Below, piece after piece: positions 1 to 11,284 of a stretch of DNA of 64,000 nucleotides; positions within the stretch are counted from its first letter, which is position 1; each line of letters starts with the position of its first letter. The position numbers and the translations under genes were made by a program. The stretch spans positions 139,326,426 through 139,390,425 of the forward strand of contig BSWB01000004.1 in NCBI GenBank assembly GCA_033239125.1. Reading direction: 5' to 3'. Source of the DNA: Fagopyrum homotropicum. Taxonomy: Eukaryota > Streptophyta > Magnoliopsida > Caryophyllales > Polygonaceae. A model generated the notes under the pieces. It saw only the letters and a list, made by a program, of their open reading frames with translations. It did no database searches and was not told the DNA's origin.

Positions 1-149
1 GATATCTAAAGACGAGAGAAGAAGGTGAAATTAATTTTTAATAATAATTGCATGCACAACAAGGAAAAAAGTAGGGACTTGTACCAAAATGTTCATCTCT
101 AGACGCATCTTGGGGAAGCTCGTGAATCGGGATGTCGCACCTTAGCGGC

Positions 150-640
150 TGGCTGGAACTACCCCAACTGAATAGGCACCACCTCCGTCGAGTTCATAAA
201 GTAAAGTTGTTGCTCTCCTTCAAACAAAGCAAAACTCTTTGGGACGGCCTTGACTATGAGGTGCTTGACAGGATCACCTTGAAGTGGATTTCTACTAGGC
301 TTTGTCAAACCGAAGGAATCTACAACAGCTGGCCAGCCCGGGGGTCTACCATCTTCACCAACTTTGAACACAAAATACAAAGTTCAGTTGATTTGCCTCA
401 TTGCCTGTATCAAAACTTAGTTTAGAAGAACATACCGGAACTTGTGCCAACACCGGAACCCTATAATATATATTGCAAATAAGCATCATGAGTTGCCTGC
501 TTCTTTTATTTGGGCAAAACGATGCATGACTGATGTTAGACTTGAATTCTCACAACAACACGTGGTGGAGGAGCAACAATTTGTGACTGCTGATACTTCA
601 AGATGGTCTAGTCGAACACATAATCAAATTGAAACCTTGG
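150..640 (-). pseudogene. Casein kinase I C-terminal fragment (captured), copy A
   Basis: On the minus strand this carries the end of the plant casein kinase I-like kinase domain and part of the variable tail. It matches the copy B fragments, where exons separated by introns are readable. The exon around 590-640 encodes the segment with LKYQQSQ and has the same Trp-to-stop change (TAG) as copy B. Further along, the tail exon reads VGEDGRPPGWPA and then runs into unrelated residues ending VPIQLG, so it is chimeric. Casein kinase I is a serine/threonine kinase, but this piece has no ATP-binding or catalytic loop and cannot be active. Family assignment comes from recognising conserved segments in the better-preserved copy B. 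Confidence 0.7.
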
Positions 641-730
641 AAAGTAAATTTAAATTTACAAAATTTAAAACTTCAAAAGAATACAAAATAAATGATTGAT
701 GGGATATTATCTACATATATAGTGTGAGAA

Positions 731-1190
731 ATAAAACGTACAGGAGAAGTTTAGGGTTTATGGTCAGCCAACGTAAATCGTGGAATCAGTATATATTTTT
801 AGATTTTGTAAATTTTGATAATTATTATTTAATAAAACGTACAAGAGAAGTTTGTGGTGAGTTAACTAACTAGTTTTGTTTTTATTGGATTAGTTAAAAA
901 AATATTTGTTTTAGTAAGAAAAGATTTATTATGGAATACTATTATTTGATAAAACGTAGAGAGAAGTTTATGGTCAGCTAACTAATTATTGTTAATTATA
1001 TTAGATTAGTTAAAAAAAAAAATTGTTTTAGATTTTATTTTAGTAAGAAAAGATTTATTATGGAATATTATTATTTGATAAAACATATAGAAGAAGCTTA
1101 TGGTCATGTAACTAATTATTGTTAATTATATTAGATTAGTTAAAAAAAAGATTTGTTTTAGATTTTGTTTTAGTGAAAATAGATTTATTT
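731..1190. repeat. Degenerate ~100-130 bp tandem repeat, four units
   Basis: Units begin with ATAAAACGTA (or a variant) at about 731, 832, 949 and 1078, and share GAAGTTTATGGTCAGCTAAC and TTTTAGTAAGAAAAGATTTA. Spacing is 101, 117 and 129 bases, so the array is degenerate. Two more units lie at 26006 and 26135, on the other side of the terminus-like sequence at 26001, and the same array recurs in copy B from about 53995. This suggests the intervening DNA was inserted into an existing array. No coding capacity is visible. Confidence 0.7.
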
Positions 1191-1991
1191 GCTTAATTCG
1201 TGATTTAGTAAAAAATTTAATCCGAGAAAAATTGTGGGGCGAGTATATTGATAATATACGTTGAATATTAATTTATCAAATAATATGTATAATTTGTGTA
1301 TATATATATATAAGTCATAACATGTAATGATGTTATAATAGATCAATTTAAGTAGTCGTTAAATTGTTGAAAAAAATATAAAATAATTGTATAATAAAAG
1401 AAATATATGAACATCGTGGACGAATTTTGAATAATTTTATAATTAGGTTAAAAGGTAGTATATTTTAGTTGAGATTCAATAAAATAAGTTTATAATTAGA
1501 TAAGCTACAGCCTAGATATGTATATTTTAGTTGAGATTCAATAAAATTAAACTCAAAAGGTAGTTCTAATAGTTCTTCCAAATGCTAACTTAGAATGAAA
1601 ATATTGAATCTCACACTCAACTATTCATGTGCATCCTTGGTAAAAAGTTTCGATTTAGATTCATGCAACCCATCTAAATAAACTACCCTTACTTTCGTAC
1701 TCTGCGTAATCTAACTTTCACATTACCTCAACAAAAAATACAATTGTCCACTTTACGATTAATATTTGAGGTCCTAAAACTTAACTACTTGAATCTAGAC
1801 AAATACAAACTTTTAAAAAGTAGCATATAAATGTAAATATAAAGTCGCGATAGTTTGTAAAGGACGATATAAATTAGAAAAAAGGGTCATAACCGAAAAT
1901 ATAAATATGGATCGAACTTCAATATAACAATTCATCGAAGTTATTGATCCCAAAATTCATGTCATTCGATATAGCCGTATAATCCATCAAA

Positions 1992-1996
1992 ACTGC
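1992..1996. repeat. Target-site duplication of E1 (ACTGC), left copy
   Basis: ACTGC precedes the TG of the left LTR and recurs at 24613-24617 just after the CA of the right LTR. Copy B near 55277 shows the empty site with a single ACTGC followed by CGTCGTAAG. Confidence 0.95.
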
Positions 1997-2514
1997 TGTA
2001 ATAACCGGAATTTTGAAACCCGTTAAACCTGATTTTTAACCGAGTTCCGAAATGTCAATCTTAAATAAATAAGTACATAAATTAAAAGTAAAATAGAACG
2101 AGTGTTGTTTCCATCATTTTATGTGATATTAATTCACATAAAATGACGAAATCTCTTAACCGGAAATAAATTACACACTTAAAATAAGAATAATAATAAT
2201 AATTTATAAAATACGGAAATTAATTCCGTATTATATAATTTCCCGCACGTAATTAACGAGTTCCGAGTTCCGCTTTTGATCTCATGTGATCACCGCTCAA
2301 TTGGGCCAACCCTAGGCTCAAGCCATCAGCCCACTTCCTAAGCCCATCATTAACCCTAAACTAATTAAAATTAACCTAATCTAACCTAATCCTATTCTAG
2401 CCCTTGCCGCTTACCTCTCCTACCCGTACCTTCTGCACGCTGCAACTCTCCATCTCTCCCTTCCTCTTGCAAACGGACGTACAGCAGCCCCTACGGAACC
2501 GCCACCGAGTCGCT

Positions 2515-2890
2515 GCCGAGTCCTGCGCCGCCTTCAGTCGAGTCCGGTAAGCACTACCCTTTCCCTCCTTCCGTTTCTCCTCTATTCCGAAACTCAACTT
2601 CCGCCTCTTCAGAAAGCAACGCCGTTGCTGCTTCCTTTCCACTTCAACCGGAGCGCCGCACCTCTGCCTTCAGCCGGAGCCATCGTCGCCGAAGTCCTGC
2701 ACCGTCTTCACTCGAGTCCGGTAAGCGCACTGCTCCTTCCGCTCCTTCTCTACGCCCTTCGCTATTCTAAATCTCACCACCGTCGACCGCTGCAGCAAGA
2801 CCGAAGACGACGCCGGAACGCCAGCCCATCGCCACCGACCGCTGCAATAGTTCCGGTAAATCTTGCCTCCTTGCCCTCGCTTTTGGCCTC
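2515..2890 (+). repeat. Diverged direct repeats with GGTAAG in the E1 LTR
   Basis: Two related segments of about 185 bases each hold a GCCGAGTCCTGC/GCCGAAGTCCTGC start and CGAGTCCGGTAAGC, at about 2515 and 2690. A weaker third GTTCCGGTAA occurs near 2855. Each GGTAAG looks like a plant 5' splice site. The same arrangement is present in the right LTR from about 22560. Whether the sites are used is unknown. Confidence 0.6.
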
Positions 2891-3433
2891 TCGTTCCTGC
2901 GCTTGCTGACCCGCTGTTCCGCCTCGGTCTGTAGCGGCGCCGCAACCGGACCACCGCTACTCCAGTCCGCCTCTCCTCTAGGCCAGAACAGCAGCCTAAC
3001 GCGAGCCACCGTGAGTACCTGTCCCCTCTTCTGCAAACTCTCTTCTCTGTACTGTAGGATATCTGTTGAATGAAATGTTAAGTATGCATATTGAAAGAGC
3101 TGAATATATATATATATATATATATGTAGGTACGTTAGTGTATGTATATATATATACAGTGACGGTGTTGGAAAATGGGAGAATTCGTTTACGAATATAT
3201 ATATACCTATATATATATATATATTAGACATTTGAGTGAGGTACCGTAGTGTATATACACTTATATATATAGGTACGTAAATTGTATATAAGCATATACT
3301 TATAAGGATAAAAATGGTGTATAAGTTATGTATATAAGCATGAGTTTAGAACTACGGAATTACGTAGATATATATATAACTACCGAGTAGTTACGGAAGT
3401 ATACGAGTTAAGTGAAGTGAGAATAGGTACATG

Positions 3434-3435
<2 letters not shown>

Positions 3436-3478
<43 letters not shown>
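3436..3478. repeat. (AT)n microsatellite in the E1 LTR
   Basis: A run of alternating T and A lies between GCATGCCTA-like sequence and GTATGTC. The right LTR has a longer run at about 23478-23531, so the tract has changed length since insertion. A shorter TA run is at about 3105-3125. Confidence 0.9.
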
Positions 3479-3484
<6 letters not shown>

Positions 3485-4581
3485 CTATATATATATACCT
3501 AGATAAGAGTAAAGTGACCGAGTTATAACTTATAAATTATAAGAAAACTATCAGAGAGAGAGAGACTAATCATAGAAAACAAATCCTAAAAGAATTTAGT
3601 AGGACTCAAGAGTAAACTTTGAGAACTTTCGGTACCAGGGGTAAAATGGTCTTTTACCATAAGAGAGTTTGTTTTTCCGTAATTCCTTCGCAAGAGGTTG
3701 GATATCGAGATGTGATTTTGATACACATGCCTTATTTGACAGGCGTTTGAGTTACCACGAGTACGGACTGTTTGAGACGTGTTAGAGAGTATTTTGACTC
3801 AGATAAGTCCTTGCGACTTACTTAGCCATTTTTTGGATATTAGTTGAGTGATAGTGGTTGTGTGTACTATGTGCGTGTTTTAATAATAATAACTTGCTAG
3901 GATGACTGTTATTATTATGTTTAAGGCTCAAGTGTATGTATAACGGACCGTGACATCACTGCCCAGCTCTGACAAGAGAGTGGGAGGTTCTCTATACCCA
4001 GACTAGGCAGGTACAAGGTGAGATGTATCGGATCCATTCCTGATGGTTACACGGGGGCGGAGGCGAGGTTTGGGAATCCCTCGTGTCACAAAATAAGTAT
4101 CATTAGCGTGAAAGAGTAATTTAACTCAAGATAATAAAACAGACTTGTTTGAAAGCATGATGGGTGTTTATATTTTTATGTGTGTGTTTGTGCTGCTATT
4201 ATTCTGCTAATATTTAGATAACTAGCTAACGGTTCCTCTTGTTGTGTTTTTAGATTTACCACAGGTTAGACCAGCAGCTGAGTGATCCGGAAGTAGTGGT
4301 CAGCCGGGTCTCCGTACTCCTTAGAGTGGGGGTTGGGAGTTGTGTTTGTCTTTTCTTTCTTTTGGTTAAGACAGTGGTTTGTTTCTTTTGTTTAAGTACT
4401 TTAGGCTGCTAGAAAGTGTTGCATTCATTACCCTAAAAATACTATTATATGAATTTCGGTTTTCTTTATTTGTGTCTTGTTGCAAGATCCTAGTAATGTT
4501 GTTGTCAAACTGAGGTCGGGACCCATTGTGAGGTCCTAACCAGTAATGTCTCGAGTTTTGAGAATTCGGGGTGTTACAACA

Positions 4582-4596
4582 TGGTATCAGAGCTCT
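4582..4596 (+). other. E1 primer binding site (initiator tRNA-Met type)
   Basis: TGGTATCAGAGCTCT starts three bases after the LTR end. TGGTATCAGAGC is the standard complement of the plant initiator tRNA-Met 3' end and is typical of chromoviruses. Confidence 0.9.
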
Positions 4597-4853
4597 AGGT
4601 TGGCAACAATGGCACTTGAAATCTTCTGAAAGACCGAATAAGTTTTAAGCAGAACCCGAAAAGGGGTCTGAGTTTTAAAAATAAAATTTTTAGTTTTAAA
4701 TGCATGCATAGTCTGGTTGGGAATAGAAAAGTACGGCTGACCACCACTACTACTGCGGATCTCAGTATGCTTAGTATGGACTTTAGGTTTTACTGTAGAT
4801 GGACTTTTTGGACTTTTAGCTAGTAGTAATTATAGTTATTATTCCTCGCGCAG
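4597..4853 (+). other. E1 5' untranslated leader
   Basis: The stretch runs between the primer site and the gag ATG at 4854. I see no open frame or other structure in it. It would be transcribed leader and may include the packaging region, by analogy only. Confidence 0.6.
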
Positions 4854-6116
4854 ATGGCACGTACTAGAGCTACGCTAGCTACTGGTCGAGGTAGAGGTCG
4901 TCCACCTCTCCCTCCAATTGGACCAGGTAGAGGAGATGGGACCCCTACAGTTAGAGGACGCGGCCGTGGAGGTAGACCTCCACTAGCCCGAGGCCGAGGT
5001 CGAGCTCCTCGAGAGGATCCACCAGCAGTGATTATGCTAGAGGCTGGAGTGGAGGAGGTAGCTGAGAGTGTAGGTCCTGAGGTCAGGAATGAGACCGTTG
5101 CTAGGTCTGGAGCACAAAGAGCACGTTCGATGGAGTCAAGACGTGTTTCCATTGGAGCGACTGAGTACAGAGAGTACCGAGCATACGTTGAGCGTATGGA
5201 GGAGGCTTCTAGGACAGAGAGACTTACCCAGGTACCACCAGTACCGGCTAGATCTGTCCAGGTGACATAGGGAGCGCCTCAGGTGCCAGTTGTACCTGAG
5301 AGGAGAGTTGTGGTTGATAGAGCTCCTACTGGGGCTAGAGCACCGAGGCCGGACGAGTGGTTGAAGGCTTTCAACTCTCAGAAGATTCCCTCATATAGTG
5401 GAGAGATAGGATTGGAGGTGGAGCACTGGATTGGACAGGTAGAGACTGCGTTAGAGGCAATACGTTGCCCAGAGGATCGGCAGGTGGATTTGGTGCAGAC
5501 CTGCTTCACTGGAGATGCTCATTCCTGGTGGCGGACCATGCGTAGTCGAGTCACCAGTTGGGAGCAAATGAGGAGCATTGTTAGAGACAGATACTGCCCT
5601 GTCTCGTTGAGAAGAGAGAGATTCTAAGACTTCATTGAGGCAGGATTTGAGGACATTCCGATTGCTGCTGCCATCAAGAAGTTCCAGAAGGAACTAACAC
5701 TACTTGGACCAGCTGCACCTCCTGAGGAACAACATGTATATCTTTTTTCGAGGAGATTGAGAGAGAGCACTCATTCCTATCTGGCAGGATTCCGCTGTGA
5801 GACTCTGTCAGACTATCAAGATAGAGCGTCTGCTTATGAGAGAGACAGACCAGTGTCGAGGAGAGCTGCTCAGTCAGACAGGCCGGATAAGCGGCAGAGG
5901 ACAGGTTATGCTAGTGGTAGTTCAGGAGTAGCTGTTTTTGGACGGGGACAGACTCAGGGGCGACATAGCCATACTGCTACGGGTCAGACTTCAGCTGGTG
6001 GCTTACAGTGCCACAACTGCAGTGGTTATGGTCACATCCGATCGAACTGCACGAAGCCGGCAGTGACCTGCTTCCAGTGCGGCAAGGTTGGACATAGAGC
6101 TGCATTCTGCCACTAG
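4854..6116 (+). pseudogene. E1 gag, broken by three in-frame stops
   Basis: Gag forms the capsid-like shell that packages element RNA. The frame opens at ATG 4854 with an Arg/Gly/Pro-rich N-terminus. A capsid-like region follows (around 5340-5790, with segments such as EWLKAFNSQK and DAHSWWRTM), then two CCHC zinc knuckles near 6010-6112. Stops are TAG at 5268, TAA at 5625 and TAG at 6114. E8 has CAG codons at all three equivalent places, so C-to-T change explains at least the two TAGs. The frame is otherwise continuous and runs into pol. Confidence 0.9.
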
Positions 6117-8166
6117 GGCAAGGCTCCATCTCAGCAAGGTTCTTCTCCTGCAGGCTTATCAGGGAGTGTACAGTGACCGCCACAGTACCGAACTCCGAGT
6201 CAGCGGCAGCAGTACCGAGCTCTTGGTCAGCAACAGTCTTACAAGGCTCCAGGACACACACCATCACAGAGTTCTATGCAGGGATCAGGTCAGGGCAAAG
6301 GACGTGGTAGTGTAGTTGATACTAGAGGAGCTCAGGCCCGAGTATTTGAGTTAAGAGATGCTGATCAGCCAGATGCACCGACTGCCACAGGTACGATCCA
6401 GATTCATGACTTACCTATACGAGTTTTATTTGATACGGGTGCTACACACTCCTTCATATCTGATGCACGCGTAGATAGGTTGTCCTTAGCTATTGTAGAG
6501 GGGATACCTTTTATGATAGGCTTACCTATTGGGAGTAAGGTAAGAGGGACTAGAGAGATCTTTGGATGTCCTGTTCGCATGGGAGATCGAGACTGGCTAG
6601 TCAATTTTCTAGTCATGCCCTTAGCTCATGAGGATGTCATTTTAGGGATAGACTGGATGAGAAAACACGGAGCAGTCTTAGACATTGGTAGGAGGACAGT
6701 GACCGTTGCCACGGAGGAGGGCCATAGAGTAATATTCCGAGGTTGGGACCTCGGAAAGTCAGGCACAATTATCAGTGCAGTGAGGGCAGCGAGACTGATA
6801 GCACAGGGTTGCGAAGCCTTCTGGTGTTATGCCATGAAGGAAAGCAAGAGCCTGACTATAGAGGAGATACCTGTTGCATGTGAGTTTGCAGAGGTATTCA
6901 GTGACGACCTGCCAGGACTACCCCCACAGAGGAGCGTTGATTTCAGCATCGACTTGGAGCCGGGCACGAGACCTATCTCGAAGGCTCCGTACCGTATGGC
7001 ACCTATAGAGTTGCTTGATCTGAAGAAGCAGTTAGAGGAGCTAGCAGAGAAGGGTTTCATACGCCCTAGTGTGTCTCCTTGGGGCGCGCCAGTGTTATTT
7101 GTGAAGAAGAAGGACGGATCGATGAGGCTGTGCATAGACTACAGAGAGCTGAACAAGGTAACCATCAAGAACAAGTACCCACTGCCACGCATAGATGATC
7201 TGTTGGACCAGTTGCATGGAGCATCTGTGTTCTCGAGGATAGACTTGAGATCAGGTTACCACCAGCTGAGGGTGAGAGATCAGGACATACCTAAGACGGC
7301 ATTCCGGACTAGGTATGGTCATTATGAGTTCGTAGTGATGCCATTTGGGCTCACTAATGCACCAGCGGTGTTCATGGAGTTGATGAATGGGATATTCATT
7401 GACTTCTTAGACCAATTTGTAGTGCTCTTCAATGACGACATCCTAGTCTACTCTAGGAGTCGAGAGGAGCATGCCGGACACTTGAGGACAGTACTACAGA
7501 TTCTGCAGGATAGCCAACTGTATGCTAAGCTATCCAAGTGTAAGTTTTGAATGTCAGAGGTGGCTTTCTTAGGTCACGTGGTGACTGCTGAGGGTATTAA
7601 GGTCGATCCGGCGAAGATCGAGTCAGTATCTTCTTGGCAATCTCCTAAGAATGTCAAGGAGGTTCGTAGCTTTCTAGGTTTAGCAGGTTATTACCGCCGG
7701 TTTGTGGAAGGGTTCTCCTTGATTGTCCGACCACTTACTTGTCTTCTGAGGAAGACCACTCGGTTTGTCTGGTCTGAGCCGTGTCAGCAGAGTTTTGAGG
7801 AGCTGAAGAGGAGATTGACGTCCGCTCCGATTTTAGCACAGCCTGAGGGTACTGATGACTTTGTGGTATACAATGATGCATCCAAGCTGGGCTTGGGGTG
7901 TGTTTTGATGTAGAGGGGTAAGGTCATAGCCTATGCGTCTCGACAGTTAAACACGTATGAGGAGAACTACCCCACACATGATCTAGAGTTGGCTGCAGTA
8001 GTCCATGCTCTTAAGATCTGGCGTCACTATCTCTATGGGGCGACATGTCAGATCTTCACAGACCATAAGAGTCTGAAGTATATATTCACTCAGCGGGAGT
8101 TGAATAACCGCCAGAGGCGGTGGTTAGAGTTGATCAAGGACTTCGACCTTGAGATTCTTTACCACC
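6117..8166 (+). pseudogene. E1 pol, 5' part: protease, reverse transcriptase, RNase H
   Basis: This continues in the gag frame. Protease has the DTG motif in LFDTGATHSF near 6428. Reverse transcriptase spans about 6960-7500, with LCIDYRELN and FSRIDLRSGYHQL. Its catalytic motif reads FNDD at about 7428 instead of the usual [YF]xDD with a hydrophobic x. RNase H follows with YNDASKLGLG, TDHKSLKYIF and DFDLEILYH. Stops are TGA 6174, TGA 7548 (Trp position) and TAG 7911. E2 is inserted at 8167, and the frame resumes exactly at 20213 when E2 and one CCACC are removed. Confidence 0.9.
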
Positions 8167-9937
8167 TGTTCGCCCCTAGAGGTGTGTGCAAATAAGTTTT
8201 AAATTTATAAAACTAGAATCAAGCAGCGAACCCGCAGTGTACGGATCGACGTAGTTAAGCAAGAATTCCAGAGTATCGAACACAGGGATTTGGGGGGAAC
8301 GAACTCGATTGCAGATTATCAAGCAAGTAAATATGGGAGTTTTGCAAATATTGGGAAAACAACAATCCTAAAGATCCAGGTATCCAGCTGTGGCAATCGA
8401 TTCAAGATATACTTGATGATGTAAAGACAGAGTTGAGATATGCAAAGGTATACTAATGTAAGGTAATCGTACGGTGAAGTTCCAAAAACCTTATATAACT
8501 CACCTACAGGGCACTCTCTATACAGGTTGTTGAGGCTCAATATAGAAGGATTCTAGAGATGAAAATTAGTGTCAAATACCCAAACTTATAACCTAAGGAT
8601 CAAGACTAACTTAACCGATTGAGGTTGTGACACTCACAATCGAGGTAGAGGTTGTTGAGGCTTCACTACCACCTAGAAAAGACAAGTCTAAACTAAGCTA
8701 AAGCAAATCTTTAACTTTAGATTAAAGTAAAAGCAAGTTCGTAGACTTAAGGGAAATCACGGTTAGTTCTTGAGGTTCCACGGCCGTGGACTCAAGAATA
8801 TACCGTAATTTAGGGTTGTCGGCGAGTCTCTCTAACTCTCAAGGTCTAATCTGTTTGCGATCGATCTATCATCATCTAAGCCACAACTATCAACCCTTCA
8901 CCTTAGAATTGTTAAGGGTTTTTAGCCAATAACAGTCATGTTGATATCAATTCAAGAATTAAAAGATAAAAAGATGAAAACTTTCAAGAACTTTCAATAA
9001 TCTTCAATTCAATCTCAAAGTCACAAAGAGAACAAGCAATGTCAAAAGATTCACAATAGAACAAGCAATCGTAATCCTAGGAAAGAAAAGAGAAAACGGG
9101 ATGTCAATCCGTTTTCCGAGTCAAACCTAAACAAGAAGAGAGATCTTCTTGCAAAATCTTCCAAGAACTTCGATCTTTCGCCAATCCGGAGATCTCAACA
9201 GCAATCTCCACCAAAAGTGCGAGATTAGAGGAATTGCCAAACACGAACTTCGATCTCTCAAAGAGATGTCAATAATTCCAAGCAAGCTAATCGAAGTGTA
9301 AGCGTGTCTAAGCGGTCCTAAGCGATGATGAATGAGGGTAAGCGGGGGTAAGCGAAGGTGACGGATTCTTGCTTCGTCCGTCTTTTTATAGTGCAGGGCA
9401 AAATGTCGGCCCGGCCCAATCTTTAAAAGATCGTGGCTTCAAAGTGTGGCGAAAAGATTCGCCAAGATCACGGTCGTGGAAGTGTTCCACGACCGTAATT
9501 TAGAGCGTGGAAACAAATACGGTTTGCAACATATGTTCCACGGCCGTGTAATCCCCTGGAATGAACATGAATTTCTGACTCCAAATCCACGGTCGTGGAA
9601 TTGAACGTGGAATGTGATACGGCCGTATTTTAGGGCGTGGTTTAGGGCAAGAACGTGATTCTTCCCTAAACTCGTGCATTCCTCAAGCTAAAACTCCAAT
9701 TTGCTTCCAAAGAACGTTCCTAATCCATGGACATATCAACTCAACTCTCCTTTGCTCGATTCCGTTCGGAAATAGCTCCAAATCACCTATAATCAACATA
9801 GAACTAGTGTAGACATCCATATCGACAATATAGGTAATACTAGCTCACATATGCACAAAGTTCAATCAAAGACTATCAATATGAATCAAATACGTTTAGA
9901 AAACGTGCCTAAAATATCACAATATTTCATGCTAACA
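8167..9937 (-). repeat. E2 3' LTR
   Basis: This copy is nearly identical to 18437-20207. Seen on the plus strand it starts TGTTCGCCCC and ends GCTAACA. It contains the palindrome CCACGGCCGTGG at 8778-8789 and a palindrome cluster at 9467-9640. A TATAAAAAG-like box lies on the minus strand near 9392-9400. Confidence 0.95.
9467..9640. other. Palindrome cluster in the E2 LTR
   Basis: The cluster holds TCACGGTCGTGG at 9468, CCACGGCCGTGT at 9538 and CCACGGTCGTGG at 9587. Around these are half-sites such as ACGACCGTAA and ACGGCCGTAT. It repeats at the same place in the right LTR (about 19737-19910). A closely related block is at 15567-15653 inside the element. No known family of sites comes to mind. 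Confidence 0.8.
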
Positions 9938-11284
9938 AATAACCCCATACTTAACACTTGCTTGTCCCTAAGCAAGGTCTTTCAAAAAGCTTTAAACAAG
10001 AGTTAGGATGAAATATGTGTACCTTCTTTTGGATGAATGTGACTTCTAAAGAATAGATCATTCTCAAACCTTGCTTTAATCATTTTTCAAACTTTCACAC
10101 ACTTAATCAAAGAGTAAAAGGCAAAGAAAATTCATGAACCAACTTAACTTCTAAACAAGCATTATAACCTTCAAACATTATCAAAATCAATCACAAGAAA
10201 CTTCAATTTAGATCACCAAGTCATATAACATTCTTTTGATCTTAAGGACTTTCAAAGAAAAGGTCTAGAATATGGAAGGGAAGGGAAAACTTTAAGGGAA
10301 AGTGGTGCATAAATCCGGGAAAGTGGACAACTACCTTCTTCTTCTTATGTGGTTTCCACAACACTTCAACTTAGAGCTTCGCTCTCTTCTTTTCACTTTT
10401 CGACTTTACTTTTGGATTTATGGATAGAGGTGCACAAAAACCGAAGCCTAGGAGATCGGCGTTTCTCAAATTTTTCAAGAGATGCCTCAAACCCTTAGCG
10501 CACATACCATAATTCGCTAGGAATATCGCTCAATCCGACTTTGGCAAGACACAAACACCCGGCTATGTGAATGGTGCCGAGTTACTCATCGTCATGATTG
10601 ACTTCCCCAAACCTATAATTTCTTTCTATTCAATTGATTGCAAATAATTGCTCTCATGACCCTCCCACATCAAACATGCCTTTTTCTCATTCACTTCTCC
10701 AAAATTCTGGATAGGTAAAAGAGGCTAATATTTCAATGAGGAGCTAGATGATCAAAGAAAGAAGAAAGAAAGTATTGAATTGCCTTAATCATTTCAATAA
10801 GAAGTATAGGAACTTATAACGTGATTTCAACTTCAATTTCCTATCATGATTTAGGTAACATTTTCTCATTATAAAACTTGCAAAAGAGGTGAAATTCATT
10901 CATTCAAATTCTTTTCAATTCACAATCCTTCTAAGCATGCAATTGTCATCAAACTCAATTCACAAGTAGTGATTATCATGGAAATCATCTCAATTCATTA
11001 GAAGCACAAAATTTTCAAAATTTTTCAAATTTTTATGGGTTTTTCAAGTCACTTTTTCATGCAATGCAATAAGGAAACGTGTAACACATAATGAAGATGC
11101 AACGATAGTCTCGAATGAAAGCAAACATAGAGAGTAGAGTTATTACAAACTTTTAGTACATCCCACCCCATACTTAGGACGAACATTGTCCCTAATGTTC
11201 AAAAGAAATAAGGAAAAGAAGAAAAGAAAAAGAAACTCACAAAATGGTGGCGGGAATGTCTAAAACAAACGATCATGCGTCCAA
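9938..11284 (-). other. E2 3' non-coding region with polypurine tract
   Basis: The 1.3 kb between the 3' LTR and the env-like ORF has no convincing gene. Next to the LTR the minus strand reads AAGTATGGGGTTATT, a plausible polypurine tract for plus-strand priming. A second copy of the same motif, as CCCCATACTTAG on the plus strand, lies near 11166, just beyond the env-like ORF. Both are followed by TGTCCCTAA within about 20 bases. Confidence 0.7.

Larger units (their letters stand above)
1..1996. repeat. Helitron-like repeat, copy A, left part
   Basis: The first ~80 bases recur at 40089-40168. The rest recurs at 49418-50030 and, after a gap of about 3.9 kb, at 53970-55281. The segment therefore belongs to a long repeat of which copy B lies downstream in the same orientation. 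Copy A lacks the right arm of the casein kinase palindrome and the AT-rich stretch that follow in copy B. It stops at 1996 only because element E1 is inserted there; it resumes at 24613. Apart from the casein kinase fragment and the tandem units listed separately, the sequence is AT-rich and shows no convincing gene. The Helitron assignment is inferred from the helicase fragment at 39392 and a terminus-like sequence at 26001. Confidence 0.7.
1997..4578 (+). repeat. E1 5' LTR
   Basis: This 2582-bp repeat starts TGTAATAACC and ends GGGGTGTTACA. It pairs with 22044-24612. It contains a CG-rich part (about 2400-3010) with imperfect internal duplications, a stretch rich in TA dinucleotides (about 3100-3490), and a block near 3950-4090 that is also recognisable in the E7 LTR and more weakly in E8. 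Long LTRs are normal for the Tekay/Del group. It should hold the promoter and polyadenylation signals, but I could not place the transcription start. Confidence 0.95.

Noticed and set aside
2767..3231. 154-codon minus-strand frame and other long frames within the E1 LTR
   Set aside because: It crosses the TA-dinucleotide tract (giving YIYIYI-type peptide) and CG-rich repeats inside an LTR; the frame is a by-product of composition.
9467..9640. Possible CRISPR array or telomere-like repeat
   Set aside because: The palindromes are irregularly spaced, in plant retrotransposon DNA, with no regular spacer length and no cas-like genes.
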